DNA from: a bacterium
GTDB taxonomy: Bacteria > 4484-113 > JAGGVC01
Assembly (NCBI GenBank): GCA_021158185.1
Contig: JAGGVC010000006.1
Coordinates: 1-35,740, forward strand
Reading direction: 5' to 3'
Length of the DNA stretch: 35,740 nt
The first letter of the stretch is position 1. The number at the start of each line of letters is the position of its first letter. The notes beneath the pieces are model-generated. The model saw only the letters and a list, made by a program, of their open reading frames with translations, ran no database searches and was not told where the DNA came from. The position numbers were made by a program, and so were the translations under genes. Below, piece by piece: positions 26,061 through 35,467 of the stretch.

Positions 26061-27158
26061 ATGGCTAGGATTGGACTTCTTTCTTTCGCAGTGTGTTTTG
26101 GCTTGCTGGTGTTGTTTGTATCAGCACAGGAACCGGTAAGCGCCCAAGCGCAGAACAGCTTCGACGCATCTATTCTCGAAGCAAGCGCGATCAGCGTTGA
26201 CATTCCTCTTCCAGTTGATACTCCCGTTTTAACCTGGCTTCTTCGACACAAGATGAAGTTCGACGAAGATTTTCTCGTCAAACGCTTTTTGAAGGGTGAT
26301 ACAACATCCAGAACCATTTACTCAGCGATATATGGCGAAGGTACGGGCTATATTTTATCCAAGGGCGGTGAAGTTGAAGCGCACCTTAAGGTGTTCGATT
26401 TCGGCTTTGAATATCAGAAAGCGGCGAAGAACATCAATAAGGGCGTGGCAAAATTCATCCCTGATCCTGAGAGCGGTAAAGTCGAGAAAGGATCCACAAT
26501 GTTCGACCAAGGCTATACCTATTTCGAGTACAAATCCGGCCTTAAGGGGACTTGGAAGTATGTATTTCCTCCTGACGAAGGCAAAGTTGCGGCTATGAAA
26601 ATCCTCAAGGATGTTGTTGGTGAAATTCCCGACCAGGGAAGCGATTTCACATTCGAGTATGAAGCCGTAATCGACAAATCAGAAGAAGGCCTGTTTCACC
26701 TGAATGTGAATAAGTATTTCCGTGGCGTACAGCTTCTGGATGATTACATACAAATATCCCTCGATGCGGACATGCAATTGGTAGGCTTTTCCTATTTCTG
26801 GGATAATCGGACTGTGCCCGGCCCGTCTCCCCCTGGGGATCGCCGTATCGTTGACTCAAGCTTCGCAGTGAACCAGGCTAAGAAGTGGGTGATCCAGAAT
26901 TCCAACGGGGCTGCTCCGTATCTGACTTTGGTGCAGATTCGACTTGGCTACATTACATTGCGCGGGGATTATATAACCATCGTTCCCGCATGGATTATGT
27001 CTTGCGCATGGCAGCATAAGGTTGGTGCGGATCTGGATGTAGAGGCTCCCGGGCTGCGCAAGAACAGGCCAACCATGAAGAGGTTCGTGGAATGGCTTGA
27101 AAAATACGACGTTTATATCGCCATCGAAGGCATCACGGGACGGCCAATGGAGCTTTAG
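26061..27158 (+). CDS. Secreted protein of unknown function; C-terminal half reminiscent of PepSY/FTP-type propeptide-like domains
   Basis: ATG 26061: MARIGLLSFAVCFGLLVLFVSAQEPVSAQ signal peptide; FHLNVNKYFRGVQLLDDYIQISLDADMQLVGFSYFWDN...SFAVNQAKKWVIQN...IVPAWIMSC...YIAIEGITGRPMEL. Family assignment is inference. Confidence 0.55.
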   Translation: MARIGLLSFAVCFGLLVLFVSAQEPVSAQAQNSFDASILEASAISVDIPLPVDTPVLTWLLRHKMKFDEDFLVKRFLKGDTTSRTIYSAIYGEGTGYILSKGGEVEAHLKVFDFGFEYQKAAKNINKGVAKFIPDPESGKVEKGSTMFDQGYTYFEYKSGLKGTWKYVFPPDEGKVAAMKILKDVVGEIPDQGSDFTFEYEAVIDKSEEGLFHLNVNKYFRGVQLLDDYIQISLDADMQLVGFSYFWDNRTVPGPSPPGDRRIVDSSFAVNQAKKWVIQNSNGAAPYLTLVQIRLGYITLRGDYITIVPAWIMSCAWQHKVGADLDVEAPGLRKNRPTMKRFVEWLEKYDVYIAIEGITGRPMEL

Positions 27159-27287
27159 GCTGTTGCGCGTGAAATCGATAGCGAGAGATTTCTTTAAGCT
27201 GCTCTCTGCATTAAAGACAGTATATCTGTATTGCTTTGATGCTGACAATTGTTACCGGATTCTGCTGTTAAACGACCGGGTTAGGCT

Positions 27288-28418
27288 ATGGAATACCTTA
27301 ATCTGTTTGATATACCTTCCAAGTCGGTACTGAACTGCGCGAGAGATCAAGCGGAGATGTATGGTCACCCGGACATTGAGCCGGAGCACGTTCTTCTCGC
27401 GCTTGTTCTTTCCGAGCAGACGAACGCACACCGTCTTCTCTCACAGGCCTGCGGAAATCTCTCCGCACTTGAAGTTCGGCTTAAAGGGATGCTGACTCAA
27501 AGGAGCTTCGGCGAAGAAGTCGGCCAACGACCAGGTTTCTCAAGGCGCACAATGCTACTTCTTACGCAGGCGTTTCAGGAGATGACCAGAACAAAGGACG
27601 GTCATGTAGGTACCGAACATCTTCTCCTGGCCATGGGCTTTGAGAGGTTCGGCCCGCTCGCGAGGCTGCTTGAGGAATTTGAGATAACACGGGACATTTT
27701 TCTGATGTGGATGTCGGGCGATGAAAGCGAGGATGATTCCGGCGAAGATAGTGAAGAAATCGTAGTTGTAGACGAAGAACCGTCGTTTGATGAAGAAGAT
27801 GAACTGCTGTTTAGCGATGGTCTGTTCAGCTATCCATTTCTGATTTTCGTAAGAATGCTATGTGATTACAGCATCGCAACATCGATTCAAAATCAGATTG
27901 CCATCCATCTTCTGCTTAAACCCAGTCTACTGACGCCCGAAGATATAGTTTTTTCGGTTATTCGGGCAGAAATAGCGAGGAAAGGTTCTCTCATCGACAA
28001 GCTTGGCTCAATCGGCCTTGATGTTGAATGGACATACCTCAGGCTGAAGCAGGCGGTTCAGCAAAACGAACTCAGGGCACATGGCGAGGTTTTGGGAACG
28101 TTCAGCGAAGACGAATCGGGAATGGGAAATGATACAGTCACTCATGATTACCAAGAAAGCGTGGCAGAGGTACAGGATAAATCCCAGGAGGCCGATTCAG
28201 TTTCAGGGACGCTCCTTGATATCAGATGGCCTGTCGTCGAATTCATGCTTGAAGCAGCGCATATTGCTTCAGGAGCCGGTTTTGCCAGCGTGCTTCCTCA
28301 ACATATTGTTTCGGTCTTTCTTCAATCGAGCCTTAATTCCGCTGCAAGGATACGCAGGCAATTCAAATTAAGAAAGAGAGATATCGAAAAACTGGCTGCT
28401 GTGAGTTTAGACGACTGA
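27288..28418 (+). CDS. Stand-alone Clp N-terminal (Clp_N) repeat protein without AAA+ domain
   Basis: ARDQAEMYGHPDIEPEHVLLALVLSEQTNAHRLLSQACGNLSALEVRL and AFQEMTRTKDGHVGTEHLLLAMGFERFGPLARLLEEFEI are Clp_N repeats; two more diverged copies follow. No Walker motifs in 376 aa. Confidence 0.8.
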   Translation: MEYLNLFDIPSKSVLNCARDQAEMYGHPDIEPEHVLLALVLSEQTNAHRLLSQACGNLSALEVRLKGMLTQRSFGEEVGQRPGFSRRTMLLLTQAFQEMTRTKDGHVGTEHLLLAMGFERFGPLARLLEEFEITRDIFLMWMSGDESEDDSGEDSEEIVVVDEEPSFDEEDELLFSDGLFSYPFLIFVRMLCDYSIATSIQNQIAIHLLLKPSLLTPEDIVFSVIRAEIARKGSLIDKLGSIGLDVEWTYLRLKQAVQQNELRAHGEVLGTFSEDESGMGNDTVTHDYQESVAEVQDKSQEADSVSGTLLDIRWPVVEFMLEAAHIASGAGFASVLPQHIVSVFLQSSLNSAARIRRQFKLRKRDIEKLAAVSLDD

Positions 28419-28529
28419 TCGAGAGCATCGCCCGCCGATGCAGACTCCAGGGACTGCAGAATCTGCGCTGCATTTACGGATAACTTGCAGTTACCGCGCA
28501 ATCCGGCTTTTGACGCGGTATCATTATTT

Positions 28530-29627
28530 GTGCCCAGCAAACGAGTAATTGTGGCTATGAGCGGGGGCGTGGACAGCACGGTTGCAGCGTTCCTCCTCAG
28601 CAAGGAAGGATTCGAAGTCATCGGAATTACGGCAAAGTTCCTTCCTGACGCGTACGCGAGTGAATCGAAGCAGTGCTGCAATGCGGACAGTGCATATGCG
28701 GCCGAGCGGGCGTGCGATTTGATCGGCGCTCAGCACATCACTTTGAATCTGACGGATGCATTTCGGGAAAGCGTCGTCGCAAGGTTCGTCGAAGGATACA
28801 AGCGCGGTGCAACGCCCAATCCATGCATCGACTGCAACAGGTTTATCAAGTTTGAACTTTTCTTCAAGTACGCAGAGGAACTCAACGCGGAATTTCTGGC
28901 TACCGGGCATTATGCGCGAATCGAACGCGATGAGAGCGGGCTAATGCGCCTAAAGAAGGGCGTGGATTCCGACAAGGATCAATCATACTTCCTTGCTTCG
29001 ATCCCGTATGAATCTCTGGAAAAGATAAAATTCCCGCTCGGTACGCTTAAGAAGAAGGATGTACGTAGAATTGCGGCGGAAATCGGGTTCAGAAACGCCG
29101 AGCGGCAGGAAAGCCAGGATATCTGCTTCGTGTCGAAAGATACAGATTTTGCCCGATTGATCGAAATCTACGAGTTGAACGTTGCACATCCCCTTCCAGG
29201 CCCGATAATTGATGAATCCGGACGCGTTCGCGGAGAGCATCGCGGTATAGAGTATTTTACGCTCGGACAAAGGCGCGGCTTTCGAGTCGGAATGGAAGAA
29301 AAGAAATTCGTTTATGCAATCGATGCCGATTCAAACAGCATTCTCGTCGGCCCGCGGTGTCATTTCCCAGTTCATCATGCCGAGCTTGCTGACTGCAACT
29401 GGCTCGCACGGGACCTGCTGCTCCAATCGGATGAGTTCAAATGGCGGCTCAGGTATCGCTCTGAGCCAATTGCGGCAGCATTGAAAATGCAGGAAAACGG
29501 TGCAGCCGCGAGTGAAGCCGTTTTGACTTTTGCCGAACCGATGTATTTCGTAACTCCGGGGCAATGGGCGGTGGCGTATCTTGGAGATACAGTTGTCGGA
29601 TGCGGCGAAATAATACGCGCGTATTGA
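28530..29627 (+). CDS. mnmA: tRNA-specific 2-thiouridylase MnmA
   Basis: VIVAMSGGVDSTVAAFLLSKEGFEVIGIT, GATPNPCIDCNRFIKFELFF, LATGHYARIE, DKDQSYFLA, ESQDICFV. ORF opens at 28485; GTG 28530 gives MPSKRVIVAMSGGVDS. Confidence 0.95.
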   Translation: MPSKRVIVAMSGGVDSTVAAFLLSKEGFEVIGITAKFLPDAYASESKQCCNADSAYAAERACDLIGAQHITLNLTDAFRESVVARFVEGYKRGATPNPCIDCNRFIKFELFFKYAEELNAEFLATGHYARIERDESGLMRLKKGVDSDKDQSYFLASIPYESLEKIKFPLGTLKKKDVRRIAAEIGFRNAERQESQDICFVSKDTDFARLIEIYELNVAHPLPGPIIDESGRVRGEHRGIEYFTLGQRRGFRVGMEEKKFVYAIDADSNSILVGPRCHFPVHHAELADCNWLARDLLLQSDEFKWRLRYRSEPIAAALKMQENGAAASEAVLTFAEPMYFVTPGQWAVAYLGDTVVGCGEIIRAY

Positions 29628-29711
29628 TTTACTTGACCGACATCAGGATTCATTCACGCTTTCGAAGTGATAAGGATCATTTACCCAGTCAGGCTCTGGT
29701 ACAATTCCGGC

Positions 29712-30851
29712 GTGCGAATTGCTGTTACAGGTGGAGGAACGGGCGGGCACGTTTATCCTGCTATTGCCGTTCTTGAAGCTATGAACACGCTTCTATGCGA
29801 ATCCAGCGGGGATGCGCTTGTAACTCTGTGGATTGGAACTGACAGAAAGGAAGCTGAAATTCTGCCCAAGTACGATATCCCGCTTGCAGAAATAGATATT
29901 TCGCCGCTTAGAAGGTCTATTAGGCTGACCGCGCTTAAACAGAATATCAAGCTGGCTGCCAATTTGCTTGCCGGACGAGCTTGCAAGCAGGCCGCAATGC
30001 ACCTGACGAAGTTTCAACCGGACTGCCTTATCGGTACCGGCGGATATGTCGCATATCCTGCATGTCGTGTGGCATCAAAGCTCGGTATCCCCCTTTATCT
30101 CATCGAGCCGAATGCGATCCCCGGTCTTGTGACAAGGCGCGTGGCAAAATATGCCGAAGCCGTATTCTGTGCGACCGATGGATCTGCGATGGCTCTAGGC
30201 GGCGAGAATACAAAGGCAATTGGAGTGCCGGTACGATCATATTCGGGCAGTTACAGCAAGGAAGAGCTTTATCTGAAATACGAGCTTGAGCCGCATAGAA
30301 AAACGATCTTCGTAACCGGAGGAAGCCTTGGCGCCGGGTTTATAAACAAAATTGTCTTCAATCAGATTGTCGAAATGCTCAACGCAGATTGCGATCTTGC
30401 GAAATCAGTGCAAATAATTCACCAGACCGGAAGCCGTGATTACGAAACAGCCTTGAATCTCAGAAAGGAGCTTCAATTCCCTTATCGGCCATTTAAATAC
30501 CTTCACGATTCAACGGAAGCCTTGTTTCTGGCAGACTTGTTCATCGGGCGTGCAGGTGCTTCTTCAGTTGCAGAAGCGGCACATTTTGGCCTTCCCTCGA
30601 TTTTCCTGCCATATTCGCACCATTCCGATATGCAGCAGTTCAGAAACGCATATCCGCTTGCGGAAGCCGGTGCGGCTTTCATCCATATAGAAGATGAATT
30701 CGACCGGAATGCCTTTGGCGAAAATCTGCTCGAATTGATCCGAGCGTGTCGCAACGCCGAGCTTATTGCGAGGATCAAGGAGTTCGACAAGAACGCTGCG
30801 GAAGTAATCGCTTCGCAAATAATATCCGGGCTTTCGGGAGACAGTCGTTGA
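29712..30851 (+). CDS. murG: MurG, UDP-GlcNAc:undecaprenyl-PP-MurNAc-pentapeptide GlcNAc transferase
   Basis: GTG 29712: MRIAVTGGGTGGHVYPAIAVLEAM; LIGTGGYVAYPACRVASKLGIPLYLIEPNAIPGLVTR; VTGGSLGAGFIN; LFIGRAGASSVAEAAHFGLPSIFLPYSHHSDMQQFRNA. Confidence 0.95.
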   Translation: MRIAVTGGGTGGHVYPAIAVLEAMNTLLCESSGDALVTLWIGTDRKEAEILPKYDIPLAEIDISPLRRSIRLTALKQNIKLAANLLAGRACKQAAMHLTKFQPDCLIGTGGYVAYPACRVASKLGIPLYLIEPNAIPGLVTRRVAKYAEAVFCATDGSAMALGGENTKAIGVPVRSYSGSYSKEELYLKYELEPHRKTIFVTGGSLGAGFINKIVFNQIVEMLNADCDLAKSVQIIHQTGSRDYETALNLRKELQFPYRPFKYLHDSTEALFLADLFIGRAGASSVAEAAHFGLPSIFLPYSHHSDMQQFRNAYPLAEAGAAFIHIEDEFDRNAFGENLLELIRACRNAELIARIKEFDKNAAEVIASQIISGLSGDSR

Positions 30852-32572
30852 TAGAATATTCCTCGAATTCGGTTCACACACTTCTCGGGGCTGATGGCAG
30901 GCAGGCAGGCGCCTGTACTCTATCGGTCAAGCTGGCTGATTCAACAGCGAGCCGTCGACTTCGTTTTGCTGCGTTTTTCCTCTGCATCGCAGGTCTATTC
31001 GTTATCAGCACGCCTTCATTTTCCCAAGTACAACCGCCGTCAGGCGAGACAACTCCCTGGGTAATATATATAGGAAATACGGCATATCCCGTTCCTGTAA
31101 AGCCCGTTCGGATTGCCAACGGGAACGTGTTTCTCGGCCTAGATTCGCTTCGCGCCCTGGGCGGAGAACTGAGTTTTGATTCCGAAACCAAGACGGTCAC
31201 GGCGAATCTGGCCGGGAATAAGTTTGTTCTCGATATCAGGAAGAAATCGGCGGCCCTCAACGACCAATTCATCGACAGAGACAAACTTCTTGAAGTGAAC
31301 AATAAGTGGTATCTCGCCGTGGACGTTTGGGAGACGTGGGGATATCGCCCCATCTGGCATCCGAATTTCAAGGCGTGGCAGATAATCGGCAGGATAACGC
31401 GGCATGCCTACAACGACGATGCAAAGGATCTCGTGTTTGAGTCCACGTTGCCCTTTGAGATTCTGCAGACTCAGGCTTATGATGAGAAGAAGATAACGCT
31501 TACGATTCTAGGCGCATTCGTATCGGAGTCGGTTTACGAAGAACCAGGGGAATCCGCCCTCGACACACTCAAAATTGAATCCGACTCATTAGGTCGCGCA
31601 GTAATGCTCGATGTAACGCAAAAGGAAACGACAGGATTCAGGGTTTATTTAGACAAGAATCGTACATTTGCCCGCGTTAATTTCCGCAATCACTTCCAGC
31701 TTGCGGATTACGACTTGACAAGCTCTGGAGAGATTCGGTTGAAAGTCAAGTTTGCCAAGCCGACCGACTTGAGCGTGATGGAACTGGCAAATCCGGATAG
31801 GCTGGTCCTTGATTTCCCGGGATGCATCTATACAGACGCCACAAAAACAATCGACGTCGGCATTGGCCATGTTAAGCGTGTGCGGATCGGACAGTTTAGT
31901 GAGCCCCCGAAGCCCTACACCGTGCGGGTTGTCGTGGATTTATCCGAGATGATCGGATACAGAATAATTCCATCATTAAGCAAAGACACATATTACATCC
32001 AGTTCCTGGGCAGAATGACCGGCAAGTACGCGATTGTGATTGACCCGGGACACGGCGGAAGCGATCCGGGGGCGCTGACATCGTTCAGCAATTCGAGGGA
32101 GAAGGATCTCAATCTTGATATTGCGCTTAGGGTGCGGGATCTTCTCGAAAGCAAGGAGCAAACCGTATTTATGACCCGCGAGGGAGATTATTACGTGTCT
32201 CTCGCGGAAAGAGCCGAAATCACAAATAGGCTTCTCCCGATGTTCTTCGTCAGCATTCACAACAACGCGTTTGAAACAGAAGAAATGCACGGTGCAATGA
32301 CCTTTCATTACGAAGGCAGTCGGCAAGGCCGGATTCTTGCAGGTTTCATTCAAAGACGAATCGTGACCCAGTGTGGCGCACAGGACAAGGGTGTTCGAAC
32401 GGCAAACTTTTTTGTTCTCCGTGAGACGATTGTGCCCGCAGTGCTTGTCGAATGCGGGTTTATGACAAATCCAGACGAGGAAGCCAAGCTGCGCGATCCG
32501 AACTACAGACGAACTATGGCGATGGCGATTGCAAATGGGATTCTAGATTATTGCGCATCGATTACACGATAG
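30848..32572 (+). CDS. N-acetylmuramoyl-L-alanine amidase (Amidase_3) with N-terminal AMIN-type region
   Basis: Signal segment RLRFAAFFLCIAGLFVISTPSFSQ; ELANPDRLVLDFPGCIY and IGHVKRVRIGQFSEPPKPYTVRVVVDLSE (AMIN-like); VIDPGHGGSDPGALTS, VFMTREGDYYVSLAERAEITN, FVSIHNNAF, VPAVLVECGFMTNPDEE. TTG 30848 overlaps the murG stop; ORF extends upstream to 30746. Confidence 0.9.
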   Translation: MIEYSSNSVHTLLGADGRQAGACTLSVKLADSTASRRLRFAAFFLCIAGLFVISTPSFSQVQPPSGETTPWVIYIGNTAYPVPVKPVRIANGNVFLGLDSLRALGGELSFDSETKTVTANLAGNKFVLDIRKKSAALNDQFIDRDKLLEVNNKWYLAVDVWETWGYRPIWHPNFKAWQIIGRITRHAYNDDAKDLVFESTLPFEILQTQAYDEKKITLTILGAFVSESVYEEPGESALDTLKIESDSLGRAVMLDVTQKETTGFRVYLDKNRTFARVNFRNHFQLADYDLTSSGEIRLKVKFAKPTDLSVMELANPDRLVLDFPGCIYTDATKTIDVGIGHVKRVRIGQFSEPPKPYTVRVVVDLSEMIGYRIIPSLSKDTYYIQFLGRMTGKYAIVIDPGHGGSDPGALTSFSNSREKDLNLDIALRVRDLLESKEQTVFMTREGDYYVSLAERAEITNRLLPMFFVSIHNNAFETEEMHGAMTFHYEGSRQGRILAGFIQRRIVTQCGAQDKGVRTANFFVLRETIVPAVLVECGFMTNPDEEAKLRDPNYRRTMAMAIANGILDYCASITR

Positions 32573-32596
32573 ATAGACGCGTGAAACACCGTCCGA

Positions 32597-34090
32597 TCAG
32601 TACGAAAGCTTGATGTCGATCCATTTACGCTGTTTGATGCGATGTACGATGAGGATTGCCTCGACGAGGTTTGAAATGACCATTCCACACCATACTCCAG
32701 AAAGCCCCATGCCGAACGTTACAGCCAGAATGTAAGCTGCGGGGAGCCGCACTGCATACAGGGCAATAAGCGTCAAAAGCAATGGATATTTGGTATCCCC
32801 GGCACCTCGCAGGCAGCCAATACCGGCGAAGGTAATGGCCATAAGCGGCTGGGCGAATGCATGAATTCTAAGGTACAGCGTGCCTTCCGTAATTACTCCG
32901 GCGTCGTTTGAAAAGAAGTCTACAAACGGAGTGGCAAATATGAATAACACTGTACCGAGTATGCTCATAATAACCAGTGTGAACATTACAGCTTCCCTAT
33001 ACGTTTCAAGAGCCTTATCCTTGCGCTTTGCACCAAGCGCTTGACCGACCAATGCACCCGCCGAGATCATCACTGCAATCCCGAGCATGAAACTTATCGA
33101 TTCGACGATTATGCCGAGGCCGAGCGTGGCCGCACCGGCAGTGGCATTCGGCGTCATGGAGATTATTCTGAAGAGGCCGATCATCGCTCCCTGCCTTGAG
33201 ATGGCCTGCAACATCATCGGCGAACCCAGGCGAAGCATGTTTCTTATGGTCTTCTCCGCGCCCCTGAAGTGAGCAAGGGCGAATGATGCCCATCTGTTAT
33301 GGTAAAGGATATATATTGCCGCAGCCATTACGATCCCGCATGTCGCAATAGTGCTCATCGCCGAGCCCATCACGCCGAAGCGCGGAATCAGGATCAGGTT
33401 ACCAAGGAAATTGGCCAGGTTGAAAATAACATTCAGGTACATCGGAAAGCGCGTTTGGCCGAGCGCGTTGAACACGCCGTTCGTTACAAAACGCATTCCA
33501 AAGACTGAAATGCCGAGATATATAATTGAAATATAATCCCAACCATAACCCGCTGATGCGCCCTCTGCTCCAAGCAGAGTAAAAAGGTAAGGGCCAAGCG
33601 CGAAGCCAAGAAGCATTATCGGAAATGATAGGTATATGCATACCATTATCGCTTGCGCCGCATACTGGCGGGATTTTTGTGTTTCACCAGCTCCGAGCGT
33701 TCGGGATACAAATGCGGACGCGCCTACGCTTACGCCCATAAACACGCTGTTGACAACGAAAATGCCTGTGCGGCTCATCGCGAATCCTGCGTGTGCTTCC
33801 TTCCCTAGTTCCTGAATCATATAGAAATCGACATATCCGATTAGCGTTGTCAGGATATTAGCCATAACCAAGGGAAGCGCTAGTTTGATCAGCGTTGAGC
33901 GAATGGGTTTTTCAAAATCAAGAGCTTCAAGCGCCCTGCCATGCCTGAGGGAATTATATTGAGTGGGCATATCAGGCTCATTATGTGCCTGATTATCGTT
34001 CTCGGCGCCGGGAGCAGCTTCTTTTGATGAGTGTTTGCGACGATCAGATGACGCTGAATTGTCTTCTGTCGGTTTTATTCCACCCATCAA
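32597..34090 (-). CDS. MATE family efflux transporter
   Basis: LIKLALPLVMANILTTLIGYVDFYMIQELGKEAHAGFAMSRT..GVSVGASAFVSRTLGAGE; about 12 hydrophobic segments; ATGA overlap with the ssb stop; ~60-aa hydrophilic N-terminal extension. Confidence 0.92.
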   Translation of the reverse strand: MMGGIKPTEDNSASSDRRKHSSKEAAPGAENDNQAHNEPDMPTQYNSLRHGRALEALDFEKPIRSTLIKLALPLVMANILTTLIGYVDFYMIQELGKEAHAGFAMSRTGIFVVNSVFMGVSVGASAFVSRTLGAGETQKSRQYAAQAIMVCIYLSFPIMLLGFALGPYLFTLLGAEGASAGYGWDYISIIYLGISVFGMRFVTNGVFNALGQTRFPMYLNVIFNLANFLGNLILIPRFGVMGSAMSTIATCGIVMAAAIYILYHNRWASFALAHFRGAEKTIRNMLRLGSPMMLQAISRQGAMIGLFRIISMTPNATAGAATLGLGIIVESISFMLGIAVMISAGALVGQALGAKRKDKALETYREAVMFTLVIMSILGTVLFIFATPFVDFFSNDAGVITEGTLYLRIHAFAQPLMAITFAGIGCLRGAGDTKYPLLLTLIALYAVRLPAAYILAVTFGMGLSGVWCGMVISNLVEAILIVHRIKQRKWIDIKLSY

Positions 34091-34548
34091 CCTGACGGAT
34101 TCAAGATATTATCGCCATAGTCGTCAAGCGGCGGACCGAGCTCATCATCATTTCCATCTCTGGGTTTTGCAGGCGACTCCGTTCTTCCCGCTGCGGGTGC
34201 AGAACTGGGAGCATCATCTCTGCGTCCGAGCAGAATCAGTTGCCGGGCGACAACTTCGGTTCGGTAATGCTTCTGGTTTTCAGCATCTGTCCATGTGTTT
34301 GTCGAAATCTTTCCTTCGATGTATACCTGCTTTCCCTTGCGGACATACTCGTTCGCGATCTCCGCAGTTTTTCGCCAGAGAACGATGTTGTGCCATTCTG
34401 TCCGTTCCTGCTGATTCCCACTCTTGTCGGTATAGCGTTCGGTTGTTGCCAGTGGGAATTTACAAACGGGAACGCCTTCAGCAACATAGCGGATCTCAGG
34501 ATCCTTACCTACGTTCCCAATCAACAGAATCTTGTTGAGACTTGCCAT
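34087..34548 (-). CDS. ssb: Single-stranded DNA-binding protein
   Basis: MASLNKILLIGNVGKDPEIRYVAEGVPVCKFPLATTERYTDKSGNQQERTEWHNIVLWRKTAEIANEYVRKGKQVYIEGKISTNTWTD; SD GAGG. Confidence 0.95.
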   Translation of the reverse strand: MASLNKILLIGNVGKDPEIRYVAEGVPVCKFPLATTERYTDKSGNQQERTEWHNIVLWRKTAEIANEYVRKGKQVYIEGKISTNTWTDAENQKHYRTEVVARQLILLGRRDDAPSSAPAAGRTESPAKPRDGNDDELGPPLDDYGDNILNPSG

Positions 34549-34637
34549 ATCCTCTCATTCTCCCCTTCAGTACGTACAATCGATCAAATGTTCATCTCGA
34601 ACCGGAAATCCGAGATAGTGAATATCTGATTCAAGGA

Positions 34638-35366
34638 TCAACTCAGCGTTACGTGGTTAATGATAAGCTCGAAACTCGTACTCAGTTTCTCGGCTGCCTT
34701 TCTGCTTATGACCATCCTATCAAGGAAAATTTCGAAATACTGCATCACACTTGCAAACTGAGTGTCAATTTCAAGCTCAAGAGTTAGTTTCGGAATATCG
34801 CCATCCACAACAAGCCCGCTTTTCACGCAGGCGTAATTGACATCATCGTGGATATCGTTTGCACGAGGATCGTATTTGCGCACACGGCTTCGATGCACAT
34901 CGCTTTTGTCGGCAATGATCACTGCTGCACAGATCGAATTGAGAGGTGTACCGTATTCCTCCTCGTGATTTCCGATGGCACCAAGCACGATTGCCTTTTG
35001 ATAATTTGTGAATCCGAGCCTTGTCAAGATCGGGTAAGCAAGCATCGCGCCTGTTTGACCGTGAGCCATACGCCCGAAAATATTCCCTACATCGTGCATA
35101 AAGCCTGCCACACGCGCACATTCAACCTGTTCTTCTGAATGACCCAGAGATTCAAGGATATATCCGGCAGCCTGGCTCACTTGAAGGGCATGACGAAAAC
35201 CATGCTCCGTGTAGCCGATTGCCGCAGTGTTTTCATCCGCCATATCAAGGTACTCGCGTATCTCGTCATCGTTGTAAACGCGAATAAAGATGCTTTTTTC
35301 CGAATCCGGGATATCCCTTCTGTCGTGGTAGGGATGATCCAGTAAAAGCGCATAACGCTTACGCAT
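34638..35366 (-). CDS. HD-domain phosphohydrolase
   Basis: YTEHGFRHALQVSQAAGYILESLGHSEEQVECARVAGFMHDVGNIFGRMAHGQTGAMLA; AIGNHEEE; SD AGGAGG before ATG 35366. ORF extends to 35423. Confidence 0.88.
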   Translation of the reverse strand: MRKRYALLLDHPYHDRRDIPDSEKSIFIRVYNDDEIREYLDMADENTAAIGYTEHGFRHALQVSQAAGYILESLGHSEEQVECARVAGFMHDVGNIFGRMAHGQTGAMLAYPILTRLGFTNYQKAIVLGAIGNHEEEYGTPLNSICAAVIIADKSDVHRSRVRKYDPRANDIHDDVNYACVKSGLVVDGDIPKLTLELEIDTQFASVMQYFEIFLDRMVISRKAAEKLSTSFELIINHVTLS

Positions 35367-35467
35367 ATCCACCTCCTGACCGTCGGAATCAGGCATATGC
35401 CGACACCTCCGATTTTCCCGCAATCAATTCCCGGCTTTTCTTCATAACAGAAACCGTTAAATCTGCC

